Notes: generated by a model from the letters alone, not told the origin. A stretch of DNA of 64,000 nucleotides from Chloracidobacterium thermophilum B (GCF_000226295.1 NC_016025.1:868001-932000), one strand, 5' to 3'. Shown: positions 22,102 to 34,775, counted from the stretch's first letter. Numbers and translations: made by a program.

Positions 22102-23056
22102 CCGGGCCGGGACTCAGGCGGCCGACAGAGTATCGGAGGCACTGAACATCCTCCGGGCGCTTGGTGTCCCACAAAAACAGCAAAACGAGCGGTCGGCGCT
22201 GACTCTACTTGCATTGCTCGGACTGACGCCAGAGAAAGGCTGGACTCAGGCGGCGGACCCATGCCTTGGCATCAATCAAATGATGAAGCATTTCGAGCAG
22301 CACTTCGGCAAAAGGTATGCTCCGAACACCCGCGAAACCGTCCGGCGCTCCACGATTCATCAATTCGTCCAAATGGGTCTGGTTCTGGCAAACCCGGACA
22401 GACCTGACCGTCCGGTGAACAGTCCTAAAAATTGTTACCAAGTCGCACCGGCCCTGTTGGAACTCGTCAGGGCATACGGCACAGCTTCCTGGGACGAGTC
22501 TCTCAAAAACTTCGTGACCAGCGCAGAAGCGCTCCGCCGGTTACAGCCAAGAGAGCGGGTGATGCCCTTGATTCCGGTCACGCTGCCCGATGGCCGTCAG
22601 CTTGACCTCACGGCTGGCGGGCAAAACCCATTGGTGAAACAGATCGTGGAAGAGTTTTGCCCGCGCTTCACGCCCGGCGGCGTGCTGGTCTACGTGGGCG
22701 ACGCTGGCAGGAAACAGCGACACCTAGAGACAGACTATCTCACGAAGCTCGGCGTGGTGCTTGATGAGCATGGCAAAATGCCAGACGTTATCGTTCATTT
22801 GCCGGAGAAGCATTGGCTTGTTCTCATCGAGGCTGTCACCAGTCATGGTCCCATCAACGTCAAGCGTCAGCACGAACTCAGGGAGCTGTTCAAAAAGGTC
22901 CCGGCTGGCCTGGTTTTCGTCACCGCCTTCCCTACCCGTCGGGCGATGGCCAGGTATCTCTCCGAAATCGCATGGGAGACGGAGGTTTGGGTCGCAGAAG
23001 CGCCAGGTCACATTATCCATTTCAACGGTGAACGCTTTCCTGGTCCGTATGAATGA
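22094..23056 (+). CDS. BsuBI/PstI-family type II restriction endonuclease
   Basis: 320 residues. The N-terminal half is a helical DNA-recognition region (APNTRETVRRSTIHQFVQMG); the C-terminal half carries the family hallmark HWLVLIEAVTSHGPIN followed by KRQHELRELF and GLVFVTAFPTR. The acidic residues and Glu of LIEAVTSHG belong to the PD-(D/E)XK-type core of the BsuBI/PstI family, which cuts CTGCAG. It starts inside the end of the methyltransferase gene, giving coupled expression. It appears intact. Confidence 0.93.
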   Translation: MGDRAGTQAADRVSEALNILRALGVPQKQQNERSALTLLALLGLTPEKGWTQAADPCLGINQMMKHFEQHFGKRYAPNTRETVRRSTIHQFVQMGLVLANPDRPDRPVNSPKNCYQVAPALLELVRAYGTASWDESLKNFVTSAEALRRLQPRERVMPLIPVTLPDGRQLDLTAGGQNPLVKQIVEEFCPRFTPGGVLVYVGDAGRKQRHLETDYLTKLGVVLDEHGKMPDVIVHLPEKHWLVLIEAVTSHGPINVKRQHELRELFKKVPAGLVFVTAFPTRRAMARYLSEIAWETEVWVAEAPGHIIHFNGERFPGPYE

Positions 23057-23141
23057 CAGGTCTGGCTGACAACCGGCTGGAGCGGACAGGATTCCACGGC
23101 TGAATTGACCGGTAACGGGGTCGGTTCGACCCGGAGCTTGT

Positions 23142-25883
<2,742 letters not shown>

Positions 25884-26070
25884 CGCTGCGTCTGCCAGTG
25901 CAGTGTGGCTTTCTGATCACAACCGACCTGCTGAAACAGACTTGACGTTGGCAAGCAGCATTAACAAATATCGTCCGTGGTAGGGGAAAGAGCCGGTCAA
26001 CGGTTTGGCCGCAAGCTCTCCTGACTGGCCCCACGGTTCCTTATCGCTGATTAAGGCGGCAGGTTGCATC

Positions 26071-26997
26071 GTGTCATCTTCATCGCTCCAGCTTTCCCCT
26101 GGCGCCCCTTCCCTTGAAGCGGCTTATGCCTATTGCCAGCGCGTCGCTCTTGGCCATTACGAAAACTTCCCTGTCGGTTCACTGATCCTGCCCAAGAACG
26201 TGCGTCCGCACGTCTATGCCATTTACGCTTTCGCCCGCGCTGCTGATGACTTTGCCGACGAGGGGACAACGCCGGCCGCCCAGCGGCTCGCCAACCTGGC
26301 CGACTGGCGCTGCCAGCTCGAAGCCTGCACCGTGGGCCGCCCCACGCACCCCGTGTTTCTGGCCCTGGGCCATACCATTCAAACGCACAACCTGCCACAA
26401 CAGCTTTTCCACGACCTGCTTGACGCCTTTGAACTCGATGTCCGCCGCGCGCGGCATGCGACGTTCGAGGACCTGCTGGACTACAGCCGGTGTTCAGCCA
26501 ATCCGGTCGGGCGGCTCATGCTTTTGCTGTTCGGCCACCGCGATCCGGTGTGGCACCAGATGTCGGATGCCATCTGCACGGCGCTCCAGCTCACCAACTT
26601 CTGGCAGGATGTGGCCGTGGACCTGCGTCAGAACCGGGTGTATCTCCCGTTGGAGGAGATGACACGGCATGGCTACTGCGAAGCCGATTTGCAGGCACAG
26701 CGCTACACACCGGCCTTTGTGAACCTGATGTCCAGCCTGGCGGCGCGCACCGAGGCGCTGTTTGAGCGCGGCCGCCCCTTATGCGGACTCGTCCCCGGTC
26801 GTTTCGGGTTTGAACTGCGCCTTATCTGGCTGGGTGGTATGCACATTCTGCAGGCGCTGCGCCGCATTGAGTTCAACGTTTTTGAGCGGCGACCGACGCT
26901 TGACCTGCGCGCCAAAGCGGCCCTGGCTCTGGGTGCCTTGCGCCGGGCAACGTTTTCGGCCACCACCCCACCGACGACGCTTCAGATACCAACCTGA
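26071..26997 (+). CDS. hpnC: Hydroxysqualene synthase
   Basis: 308 residues of the squalene/phytoene synthase fold from a GTG at 26071; the longer frame starts at a TTG and lacks support. Signature segments: YAFARAADDFADE (first Asp-rich motif), LELDVRRAR-like EFELDVRR region, and LTNFWQDVAVDLRQNRVYLP (second motif). By the pathway shown for HpnC/HpnD/HpnE, HpnC turns presqualene diphosphate into hydroxysqualene. It is followed by hpnD after 13 bp, so both are in one transcript. Confidence 0.92.
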   Translation: MSSSSLQLSPGAPSLEAAYAYCQRVALGHYENFPVGSLILPKNVRPHVYAIYAFARAADDFADEGTTPAAQRLANLADWRCQLEACTVGRPTHPVFLALGHTIQTHNLPQQLFHDLLDAFELDVRRARHATFEDLLDYSRCSANPVGRLMLLLFGHRDPVWHQMSDAICTALQLTNFWQDVAVDLRQNRVYLPLEEMTRHGYCEADLQAQRYTPAFVNLMSSLAARTEALFERGRPLCGLVPGRFGFELRLIWLGGMHILQALRRIEFNVFERRPTLDLRAKAALALGALRRATFSATTPPTTLQIPT

Positions 26998-27010
26998 TTG
27001 ATGTTCACCA

Positions 27011-27892
27011 ATGGACCATACACTCCAGCCTTCGGTCACGGCTGTTGCGGAAGGCATCACCCACCGTTCACGTACTAACTTCCTCTACTCGTTTCTCATC
27101 CTGCCCCGGGCGCAACGGCGTGCCATTGAAACTGTCTATGCGTTTTGCCGCATCGTGGACGACATCGTGGATGGCGACAGTGTGGACACCACCAACCCCC
27201 AAAGGGAACTCGACCGCTGGCGCGGCGAAATCCATGCCTGCTTCAACGGACAGACCCCCCGCCATCCGGTAGCCCGCGAACTCAAAGCCATCCTGCAGGC
27301 CTTTCCCATCCCCGAAGAGCACTTTCTGGCGCTCATCCGTGGCATGGAAATGGACCTGGTGCGCCGCCGCTACGCGACATTTGCGGAACTGGATGAGTAT
27401 TGCTATCACGTCGCCTCGGTCATCGGGCTGATGTGCATTGAAATCTTCGGCTACCGGCACGCCAGCGCCCGCGACTATGCTATCCATCTGGGCAAGGCAC
27501 TCCAGCTTATCAACATCGTCCGGGACGTACCGGAAGATGCGGCCCGGGGGCGGGTCTATCTGCCGCTCGATGAAATGGCCCGGTTTGGCGTGACGGAAGA
27601 AGCTTTGCGGGCCGGGGTTTACGACGAATCCTTCATCCAGTTGGCGGCACAGCAAGCGGCGCGGGCGCGCCGTTTTCGCTTTCAGGCTCTGGCAGCGCTG
27701 CGCTGTGAAGACCGGCCCGCCATGGTGGCGGCTGAAATCATGGCGACGATTTACTTCAAACTGCTCGACCAGATGGAGGCGATGCGGTTTAATGTTTTTC
27801 ACCATCGCCCACGTCTGTCCAAGCTTCAGAAAGCGCTGATTGCGGCAACGCTTTTGCTCAAGTCGCGCCTGTTGCCCTTTGGAAAGGAGTAG
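27011..27892 (+). CDS. hpnD: Presqualene diphosphate synthase
   Basis: 293 residues, squalene/phytoene synthase family. First Asp-rich motif VYAFCRIVDDIVDGD, second motif GKALQLINIVRDVPEDAARG with RVYLPLDEM. HpnD condenses two farnesyl diphosphates to presqualene diphosphate, feeding HpnC and HpnE. A phytoene synthase role cannot be excluded by sequence alone, but pairing with HpnC and the HpnE gene at 39.3 kb supports squalene. The first DUF2059 gene begins 4 bp after its stop, so expression may extend into it. Confidence 0.93.
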   Translation: MDHTLQPSVTAVAEGITHRSRTNFLYSFLILPRAQRRAIETVYAFCRIVDDIVDGDSVDTTNPQRELDRWRGEIHACFNGQTPRHPVARELKAILQAFPIPEEHFLALIRGMEMDLVRRRYATFAELDEYCYHVASVIGLMCIEIFGYRHASARDYAIHLGKALQLINIVRDVPEDAARGRVYLPLDEMARFGVTEEALRAGVYDESFIQLAAQQAARARRFRFQALAALRCEDRPAMVAAEIMATIYFKLLDQMEAMRFNVFHHRPRLSKLQKALIAATLLLKSRLLPFGKE

Positions 27893-27896
27893 CCCC

Positions 27897-28664
27897 GTGC
27901 CGCCCATCCTGCTTCAGGTTTCCGGTCGTTGTTTCCAGCCAGCGGCGACATGGCTGGTTGGTGCCGGGATGGTCTGCCTGTTGTACGCTACGGACCTTGC
28001 GCAGCAGGAAACCCGGCCGCGCCGGGTGCGTCCGCCGGTCTCTTCCAGCCAGCCAGTCCCAGTTTCCCAGCCGGACTTCACTTCACCTGCCGCCAGTCCG
28101 TCCGCACTCAGCCGTGACCAGCGCGAAAAGAGGCTCATCGCCGCCCGTGAATTCGTTGTTGCAACGGGATTGCCGACTATCTGTGTCCGAAAGCTCCTGG
28201 ATGCCTTTGAGGAGTACCTCCGTAAAAAACCGCCCAAGTACCAGGCGCAAGCCGACATTTTTATGGACTTCATCGAACAGTGTGCGGGAGATGAAGCGCT
28301 CTCCGAAGAAATCGCTACTTACCTGGCGCGAAACTTTGAAGAACAGGAATTACTCCAGCTCAAAGCCATTGCGAAGACCAGTGCCGGGCGGAAGATATTT
28401 TATCGCTTTGATAACCTTCCCCAAGCAGAGCGACTTAGCGACCCGGATTACCTGCGTCTCTTTGATGAACAGGAACTCAAACAGTTTGAGACGTTCCTGC
28501 GGATACCCGCTTTTCAGAAGTTTTCCGTCCGGTCGGCTATGTTGCTTGGCATCAGCACAGAAATCGTCGCGGGAAAGCTTGAGTCGAACCGCGATGAACT
28601 GTTCCGCCAGATGCTCGACGAGATGTACCGTTACCAAAAGGAACAACCTTTGCCCCGAGACTGA
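27897..28664 (+). CDS. Exported DUF2059-like protein, paralogue 1
   Basis: 255 residues from GTG 27897, set by GGAAAGGAG 7 nt upstream. Signal-like segment around WLVGAGMVCLLYA, then a Pro-rich linker (RPRRVRPPVSS), then a helical domain with YLARNFEEQELLQLKAIAKT and SAGRKIF, matching DUF2059 (secreted helical domain of unknown role). It is the first of three tandem paralogues and starts 4 bp after hpnD. Its 5' part is strikingly similar to paralogue 3. Confidence 0.8.
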   Translation: MPPILLQVSGRCFQPAATWLVGAGMVCLLYATDLAQQETRPRRVRPPVSSSQPVPVSQPDFTSPAASPSALSRDQREKRLIAAREFVVATGLPTICVRKLLDAFEEYLRKKPPKYQAQADIFMDFIEQCAGDEALSEEIATYLARNFEEQELLQLKAIAKTSAGRKIFYRFDNLPQAERLSDPDYLRLFDEQELKQFETFLRIPAFQKFSVRSAMLLGISTEIVAGKLESNRDELFRQMLDEMYRYQKEQPLPRD

Positions 28665-28668
28665 AGCC

Positions 28669-29400
28669 ATGGTGTCCCTACATACCCCGGCAAAGCCTGT
28701 CCTCGGTCTGGTTTTCCTTGGTCTGTTCTGGCCGTCCCTGCCGGTTGCAGCCCAACAGGAAAGCCGCCAGCCGTCAAGAACACGTTCTGTGACCACCTCC
28801 AGTCAACCAACCGGCTCGCCAGCGCCAGTCTCCAGCCTTCCCGCCAACAGTCGGGCGACGCCAAACCGGACCCAAGGTGAAATCAACTTTATGGCCGCAC
28901 AGGAACTGCTTGAACTGACCGGATTCCCTTCCCTTGTCAAGCAGACCTCTATCAGGATCCTGCGGAAGGAAATACGCAAACGTCCCGAAATGCGTGAAGC
29001 GGGAAACATCATTCGTGACTTTCTCGAAGATCGCATCTCGACACAAATCATTTCAGAAGAAATGGCCAAGTATCTGGCTGACAGATTCGACGAGCAGGAA
29101 CTACGCCAACTCAAAGCTATCCTGGATACCAGCACCGGACGCAAAATGTTTACCAGCTTTGAGACCCTGCCGACAGATGATCGGGTCCGGAAAGCCAGTT
29201 ACCTTGACCTTTTTGATGAACAGGAGAAAAAAGAGTTTCAAACATTCTACCGGCTCACCGTCTTTCAGAGATTTTCTGACTACACCTCAATGTTGCTTCG
29301 GATTGGAATGCAGAGCTTTCAGGAGCAGTTCAAGCTTCAGGAAAAAGATTTTGTCAAGGAGCTTGTCCTCCAGCCTCGGGAACAACAGCCAAAACCATAG
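28669..29400 (+). CDS. Exported DUF2059-like protein, paralogue 2
   Basis: 243 residues from ATG 28669, four bases after the previous stop. Signal peptide LGLVFLGLFWPSLPVAAQ, variable Ser/Pro-rich linker, then the shared domain with YLADRFDEQELRQLKAILDT, STGRKMF and LFDEQEKKEFQTF. It lacks the RPRRVRPPVSS linker of paralogues 1 and 3. No ribosome-binding site stands out, so it may rely on coupling. The longer frame to the left overlaps paralogue 1 and is not used. Confidence 0.78.
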   Translation: MVSLHTPAKPVLGLVFLGLFWPSLPVAAQQESRQPSRTRSVTTSSQPTGSPAPVSSLPANSRATPNRTQGEINFMAAQELLELTGFPSLVKQTSIRILRKEIRKRPEMREAGNIIRDFLEDRISTQIISEEMAKYLADRFDEQELRQLKAILDTSTGRKMFTSFETLPTDDRVRKASYLDLFDEQEKKEFQTFYRLTVFQRFSDYTSMLLRIGMQSFQEQFKLQEKDFVKELVLQPREQQPKP

Positions 29401-29514
29401 ACATTTCCCTTTTGGGAGTGTTCAGCCCGGCAACGAATGTTCTTCCGGCGGCTCCCCCTGATGACTGCCAGATACATCCTTACCAACCCGCTCGACCTCT
29501 GAAAGGAGCGTCCC

Positions 29515-30246
29515 ATGTCAGCTTCTACGCTTCCGTCTTCCGGTTGTCGTTTCAGGGCATCTGTGACGCAGCTCGCAAGCTTTGGGCTGGTCTGGCTGTT
29601 GTACGCCACAATCCCTGCGCAGCAGGAAGTCCGGCCGCGCCGGGTGCGTCCGCCGGTCTCCTCTGTTCAGCCGGACGCAGCTCCCCGTCCGGCCTCCCCG
29701 GCGGAGCCTGCCCCGGAACAACGTGCCAGGAATCTTCCGCTTGCGCAGGAACTGCTCGCCCTGACAAAGCTACCCACCATCTGCGAACGCAAAATGATGA
29801 GCGTTTTACTCAAAGAAATACGTACCACACCTGAAATGCGTGGTTATACCGATATCTTCCGCGACTTCTTCCAGCAGCATGTTTCAGCATCGCTTATGTC
29901 CGAAGAGATGGCACGGTATCTGGTTGAAAATTTTTCAGAACGCGAGTTGCTTCAGCTCAAGGCCATTGTGAACACCAGCGCCGGACAGAAGATGTTCAGT
30001 ACTCTTGAAAATCTGCCTGACGTAGAGCGACTCAACGATGCCAACTACCTTCAGCTCTTTGATGAGGAGGAAACCAGACAGTACAAGGTTTTCTCCCGCC
30101 TTCCGGCTTTTCAGAAATTTTCCGACTGCGTTCCGACACTGATAGACCTCGGCGGCGAAGTGACCACAAAGCGTGTCAATGCCCATTTCCCTGACCTGAT
30201 GGACGATCTCATGCGTCGTATGCAGGAGCGACCACCGCTGAACTGA
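29515..30246 (+). CDS. Exported DUF2059-like protein, paralogue 3
   Basis: 243 residues from ATG 29515 with GAAAGGAG about 8 nt upstream. Signal-like region ends near YATIPAQQE, then the same RPRRVRPPVSS linker as paralogue 1, then YLVENFSERELLQLKAIVNT, SAGQKMF and LFDEEETRQYKVF. Role unknown; the domain is found in secreted proteins. Three copies side by side suggest tandem duplication with later divergence. Confidence 0.8.
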   Translation: MSASTLPSSGCRFRASVTQLASFGLVWLLYATIPAQQEVRPRRVRPPVSSVQPDAAPRPASPAEPAPEQRARNLPLAQELLALTKLPTICERKMMSVLLKEIRTTPEMRGYTDIFRDFFQQHVSASLMSEEMARYLVENFSERELLQLKAIVNTSAGQKMFSTLENLPDVERLNDANYLQLFDEEETRQYKVFSRLPAFQKFSDCVPTLIDLGGEVTTKRVNAHFPDLMDDLMRRMQERPPLN

Positions 30247-30433
30247 GCGGACAGCCCACCGTGGCAGCTCCGTTCGCTGACTGGACGACAAAGCAGCGGG
30301 TTCGCTATGGTTGTCCGGCAACCCTTGGCAGAGCGATCGTCCAGCCCCAACGTCGGCGCAGAATCCGGCCCCGACCCAGGGGACGCCCTGTTCCGCGCCT
30401 GGACGGCGCGCCCGGCACGATCAGGTCACGGTC

Positions 30434-31885
30434 ATGTTCGAGGACTACGATGTTGGCGACTTCTATGATGAAATGTTCCTGATGCCGGGTGTGCCGCGCC
30501 CGGAAGCGGCCTTCCTCATGCAAACGCTGTCCCTGCTACGCGATGAGGAAATCCTCCGGCGGCAGGCCACGGCCGAGCAGTCCCTGCTGCACCTGGGCAT
30601 CACCTTCAACGTCTATGGCAGCCCGGACGGCGTCGAGAAAATCTTTCCCTTCGACCTCATTCCCCGTGTCATTGCCGCCCGTGAATGGGCCTGGATTGAA
30701 GCCGGTCTCCAGCAGCGGATTCGGGCGCTCAATGCCTTCATTGCCGATGTGTACGGCGAACAGCGGATTCTGCGCGATGGCGTCATCCCCTCTGACCTTG
30801 TCCTCACCAATCCGGCGTATCTCGAGGCCTGCCGTGGCTTGCGTCCGCCGCACGACATCTGGTGCCACATCACGGGCACCGATCTGGTCCGCGACCGCGA
30901 CGGGCAAATCTACGTCCTGGAAGACAACCTGCGCTGTCCGTCGGGTGTGTCGTATGTGCTCGGCAACCGCTCGGTGATGAAGTACACCCTGCCGCAGCTC
31001 TTTGAAGCGGCCACGATTCGCCCGGTTTCAACCTACCCCAGCAAGCTGCTTGAAACGCTCAAGCGGCTGGCACCGGAGCACATCCTTGACCCAACTGTGG
31101 TCGTACTGACGCCGGGTGTGGCGAACTCGGCCTACTTCGAGCATTCCTTCCTGGCGCAGCAAATGGGTGTCGAACTGGTGGAAGGACGCGACCTTGTGGT
31201 GGACGGCGGACTGGTCAAGATGCGGACGACCCGCGGCCTCAAGCCGGTGGATGTCATTTACCGCCGGATTGACGATACGTTTCTCGATCCCGAAACCTTC
31301 CGCCCGGATTCCCTGCTGGGCGTCCCGGGCCTGATGCAGGTCTATCGGTCCGGCCGGGTCGCACTGGCGAATGCCCCCGGTACGGGCGTCGCCGACGACA
31401 AAGCCATCTACGCCTACGTTCCCGACATCATCCGCTATTACCTGTCCGAAACGCCGATCCTGCCAAACGTGCCGACCTACCTGTGCCGCGACCCGGAAGC
31501 GCGGGCTTACGTTCTCGATCATCTGGAGCAGCTTGTGGTCAAAACGACCGGCGGCTCAGGCGGGTACGGCATGCTGGTCGGCCCGACTTCGACGGCGCTG
31601 GAACGCGATGCCTTCCGGGAACGCATCCTGGCGCGGCCGGAGGAGTACATTGCCCAGCCGGCGCTGCGCCTGTCGCGCGTCCCAACGATTGTCGGCGACC
31701 GCATCGAGGGGCGCCATGTGGACCTGCGCCCGTACATCCTCTATGGCGAAGACATCTTCGTGCTGCCCGGCGGACTGACGCGCGTGGCGCTGCGCCGTGG
31801 CTCGCTGGTGGTCAACTCCTCACAGGGCGGCGGCAGCAAAGACACCTGGGTGCTGGCCGATGACCACGACCTGACCCGGCCGTAG
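30434..31885 (+). CDS. Circularly permuted ATP-grasp protein (COG2308)
   Basis: 483 residues from ATG 30434; the open frame extends to a TTG at 30311 but the family usually starts near [14 protein letters not shown]. Family segments: [67 protein letters not shown] and [12 protein letters not shown]. The fold is an amide-bond ligase type that uses ATP. With alpha-E and Anbu (16-20 kb upstream) it makes up the predicted peptide-tagging system. Its 3' end overlaps the convergent cofH frame by 145 bp. Confidence 0.92.
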   Translation: MFEDYDVGDFYDEMFLMPGVPRPEAAFLMQTLSLLRDEEILRRQATAEQSLLHLGITFNVYGSPDGVEKIFPFDLIPRVIAAREWAWIEAGLQQRIRALNAFIADVYGEQRILRDGVIPSDLVLTNPAYLEACRGLRPPHDIWCHITGTDLVRDRDGQIYVLEDNLRCPSGVSYVLGNRSVMKYTLPQLFEAATIRPVSTYPSKLLETLKRLAPEHILDPTVVVLTPGVANSAYFEHSFLAQQMGVELVEGRDLVVDGGLVKMRTTRGLKPVDVIYRRIDDTFLDPETFRPDSLLGVPGLMQVYRSGRVALANAPGTGVADDKAIYAYVPDIIRYYLSETPILPNVPTYLCRDPEARAYVLDHLEQLVVKTTGGSGGYGMLVGPTSTALERDAFRERILARPEEYIAQPALRLSRVPTIVGDRIEGRHVDLRPYILYGEDIFVLPGGLTRVALRRGSLVVNSSQGGGSKDTWVLADDHDLTRP

Positions 31886-32961
31886 GTGGTTGTCCGCTGA
31901 ACCGGCTCCAGCCCCAGCGCAGCAATGGTTGCAGCCAGGCGTTCGGCCGGGACGTATGCGCCAAACCGCGATCCGGCGCGGTTGGAAATTTCCTCTTCAA
32001 GCAACGTGCCGCCCAAGTCATCTGCGCCACAGAGCAGACTGCGCTGGGCCAGCGCCAGCCCCCGTTTGACCCATCCGAGTTGCAGATGCATGAGATCGCA
32101 TCCGAAGAACAGCCGGGCCACTGCCAACACAAGCAGCACTTCTTCGTCGTCAATTTCACGGCGACCCACGGCGCGCCCCAGGGGTGATTTGGCGGCAATG
32201 AACGGCAGCGGGATGAACTCCGTCAAACCGCCGGTCTCGCGCTGCAACCGGCGCAGGGTATCCAAGTGCGCCACCCGGTCGTCCAGCGACTCGATGTGCC
32301 CAAACAGCATGGTGGATGTCGTGCGTGTGCCGGCCCGGTGCGCCGCCCGGACGATTTCCAGCCAGCGCGCCCCGCTGATTTTCTCCGGGCAGATTCTATG
32401 GCGCGTCGGTTCGACGAGGATTTCGGCGGCCGTCCCGCAGAGCGTGCCCTGCCCGGCCTCGCGCAGGGCATCAAAAATCCGGCCCAGCGTCCAGCCGCTC
32501 CGCTGCTGGATGAAGTCAATTTCCTGCGGCGAATAGGCGTGCAGGTGCACGTCCGGGCACGTCTGTTTGAGCGCACGCAGCAGGTCAAAGTAGTAGCTGA
32601 CCGGAAGGGCCGGGTTGAGTCCACCCTGAATCGTCACTTCAGTAATGGAGTACTCCTGGCGATACCACACAACCTTCTCCACGGCGGCGTCAATGCTGTG
32701 GGCATAGGCTTCGCGGGCGTCAGCTTCGCGGCGAAAGGCGCAGAAGGTGCAGTGCAGGGCGCAGATGTTGGTGAAGTTGAGGTTCAGATTGACGACGTAT
32801 GTCGCACGCGGCCCCACAAGCGCCTGCTTGCACGCCTGCGCGGCCGCAAAAATGTCCTGCCGCGCCGCCGAATCCGTCGTCCCCAGCAACAACCGGGCTT
32901 CCGGCGGTGTCAGCGGTTCAAAGCGGGTGGCTCTTTCCAGAACGGCGGCCAAAGTTGTCAT
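31741..32961 (-). CDS. cofH: FO synthase subunit 2 (radical SAM)
   Basis: 406 residues from ATG 32961 (an ATG at 33045 is possible). Radical SAM cluster [10 protein letters not shown], preceded by NLNLNFTNI. CofH-type segments: [45 protein letters not shown] and [23 protein letters not shown]. CofH, with CofG, makes the deazaflavin FO of coenzyme F420 from tyrosine and a ribityl-diaminouracil; the related MqnC and MqnE fit less well. CofG is not in the window. The last about 48 residues lie antisense to the ATP-grasp gene and look like an extension past the usual end. Confidence 0.85.
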   Translation of the reverse strand: MTTLAAVLERATRFEPLTPPEARLLLGTTDSAARQDIFAAAQACKQALVGPRATYVVNLNLNFTNICALHCTFCAFRREADAREAYAHSIDAAVEKVVWYRQEYSITEVTIQGGLNPALPVSYYFDLLRALKQTCPDVHLHAYSPQEIDFIQQRSGWTLGRIFDALREAGQGTLCGTAAEILVEPTRHRICPEKISGARWLEIVRAAHRAGTRTTSTMLFGHIESLDDRVAHLDTLRRLQRETGGLTEFIPLPFIAAKSPLGRAVGRREIDDEEVLLVLAVARLFFGCDLMHLQLGWVKRGLALAQRSLLCGADDLGGTLLEEEISNRAGSRFGAYVPAERLAATIAALGLEPVQRTTTYGRVRSWSSASTQVSLLPPPCEELTTSEPRRSATRVSPPGSTKMSSP

Positions 32962-33119
32962 AGCGGTCGTGGAGTCTGCCACGTTGCCCCAAGGGTCACA
33001 AGCGTGGCTGGATTTCGTATCTTTCCTGTTTCTGTGACTTCCCATCCAAAAACATCCGCTTTATAGTGGGCAGCCGGCGAATGATAACCAACATACGTCT
33101 CTGGTGAGGTCTTTGTCCC

Positions 33120-33818
33120 ATGCATCACTTCCTGCATCGTTTGATGACATTGGTCATTCTCATCGGGCTGCCGGCAATGGCCGCCACGGCACAGGAAAAA
33201 CCCCGTTCCCCCAAAGCTGCCGCCGCAAGAGCGGCTTCGGAACAGAAAACGACGCCAACGTCATCCACGGAAGACATGCTCTACTGGATTCGGGAAGACG
33301 GCAAATTTGGCTACATTGACAACACCGGCAAGGTCGTCATTCCCGTCCAGTACGAAAACACCTTTGGCTTCCGGGAAGGGCTGGCCGGAGTACGCATCAA
33401 CGGCAAGCACGGCTACATTGACCGCACGGGCAGGCTCGTCATTCCAGCCATCTTTGACAGCACCTATGCCTTCCGGGAAGGGCTGGCGTGGGTCAAACAG
33501 GACGGCAAGTACGGTTACATTGACAAAACCGGCAAGATGGTCATTCCACCGCAGTTTGACGATGCCGAAGACTTTTCCGAGGGACTGGCCGCGGTCAAAG
33601 TCGGCAATCTCTACGGCTACATTGACCGCACCGGCAAAATGGTCATTCCCCCCCAGTTTTCCCACACGCACCGCTTCATGGGCGGGGTGGCGCAGGTCGT
33701 GGTGGACAAGCGGACGGCCTACATTGACCGCACCGGGCGCGTGCTCTGGGTTCAGAAGGACAGTCCCAAAGAAAGCTCCAGGGAAGGCCACGAAGGCGGA
33801 AAGCCGCACAAGCACTGA
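33120..33818 (+). CDS. Exported WG-repeat protein
   Basis: 232 residues. A signal peptide (VILIGLPAMAATAQ) is followed by five WG/KWG-type repeats of about 35 residues: KFGYIDNTGKVVIPVQY, KHGYIDRTGRLVIPAIF, KYGYIDKTGKMVIPPQF, LYGYIDRTGKMVIPPQF and a divergent last copy TAYIDRTGRVLW. Such repeats form beta structure and likely bind partners; no enzyme activity is implied. It is divergent from cofH and the 158-bp gap between them should hold both promoters. The next gene starts 27 bp downstream. Confidence 0.85.
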   Translation: MHHFLHRLMTLVILIGLPAMAATAQEKPRSPKAAAARAASEQKTTPTSSTEDMLYWIREDGKFGYIDNTGKVVIPVQYENTFGFREGLAGVRINGKHGYIDRTGRLVIPAIFDSTYAFREGLAWVKQDGKYGYIDKTGKMVIPPQFDDAEDFSEGLAAVKVGNLYGYIDRTGKMVIPPQFSHTHRFMGGVAQVVVDKRTAYIDRTGRVLWVQKDSPKESSREGHEGGKPHKH

Positions 33819-33845
33819 CCCGGCTTCGCCAACTGGTTCCGCTCC

Positions 33846-34763
33846 ATGCTCCTGAACCGTTCTGACTGCTTTCCGCACCGCACCTGGCTATGCGTAGCGC
33901 TGGCACTGCTGCTGGCGTCGTTCGGCGCGTGGCCAGCCCCCAGCACGGCCCGCGCTCAGGAACATCAACAGGGCTTTCAGGCCCAATCCCGCACCCAAGA
34001 AGCGGCCGCGTGGGCCGACTGTTTTTCGCTGGACGGCCTGCTGCCGGAACAACGCGCCCGCGCCGAGGCTTTGTTTCTGGCCATGCTGGATTCCGAAGCC
34101 CTGTACACCATTGCCGCCGATCTCAAGCCGATGAGCAGTGGCTACGTACGCTTTCAGTTCGAGGTTGCCAAGCCGGAACTGGCCGACATCGAGACAACGC
34201 GCGCCCTGCTGGCCCGTTTCCGGTGCGGCGACCGCTTTTATGCCGATGTGCTCACCTTTGCGGCCGTGTATGACGGGAAGCGCTATGCTGAAGGTGTGGT
34301 CTTCAACCGCGCGGCTCTGGAGCGGGCCATCCGGGCCCATCCGACCTATTTTGCCTCTTTCGGGTTGACGCCCAACGCGCACCCGATGGCCGTTGTACAC
34401 ACCGTTGAGCAGGCGGAGCCGGCCGCCCGCTGGCGGGGCTACGGCTATCTTTTCGGCTATCCCGACGCCGCCGTGGATTTCTTCGTCACGGCCGGAACCT
34501 CTCAGGCGGAAACCGGCAAGTTCGTCGAACGGGATTTCCGGCACATCCCGACCCAGACGCGGGCTACCGGCGGATTTACCTGGGCGGTTCCCAGAGGAAG
34601 CGCGGAAACCGACGAGGAAAAACACCTGCGCACCCGGGCGCTGGCGGTACTGGAAGACTACCGCGCGCGCCGCGCCCGACTCATCGGTGAAGGCAAACCC
34701 GGTGTTGTGGCCCTGCTGCGGGAGTTGACGGCCCAACCGGCGTGGAAAGCTGCCGCCCCGTAG
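33846..34763 (+). CDS. Exported protein of unknown function
   Basis: 305 residues, not recognised. It has a signal peptide (LCVALALLLASFGAWPAPSTARA) and a soluble region with FSLDGLLPEQRARAEALFLAML, RFRCGDRFYADVLTFAAVYD and GYGYLFGYPDAAVDFFV. The segments near YGYLFGYPD suggest a compact enzyme or binding domain but no catalytic pattern is clear. It follows the WG-repeat gene by 27 bp on the same strand. The following convergent gene ends 13 bp after its stop. Confidence 0.7.
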   Translation: MLLNRSDCFPHRTWLCVALALLLASFGAWPAPSTARAQEHQQGFQAQSRTQEAAAWADCFSLDGLLPEQRARAEALFLAMLDSEALYTIAADLKPMSSGYVRFQFEVAKPELADIETTRALLARFRCGDRFYADVLTFAAVYDGKRYAEGVVFNRAALERAIRAHPTYFASFGLTPNAHPMAVVHTVEQAEPAARWRGYGYLFGYPDAAVDFFVTAGTSQAETGKFVERDFRHIPTQTRATGGFTWAVPRGSAETDEEKHLRTRALAVLEDYRARRARLIGEGKPGVVALLRELTAQPAWKAAAP

Positions 34764-34775
34764 AGCCGGCAGCCA

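Noticed and set aside
23110-23135. GGTTCGACCC resembling a tRNA T-arm
   Set aside because: No acceptor stem, D-arm or anticodon arm can be fitted around it.
27011-27892. Phytoene synthase for carotenoids
   Set aside because: Adjacent hpnC and the hpnE gene in the window make squalene synthesis the better call, although the families are close.
33300-33760. Possible CRISPR-like periodic repeat
   Set aside because: The periodicity is that of codons for WG protein repeats, not direct repeats with unique spacers.
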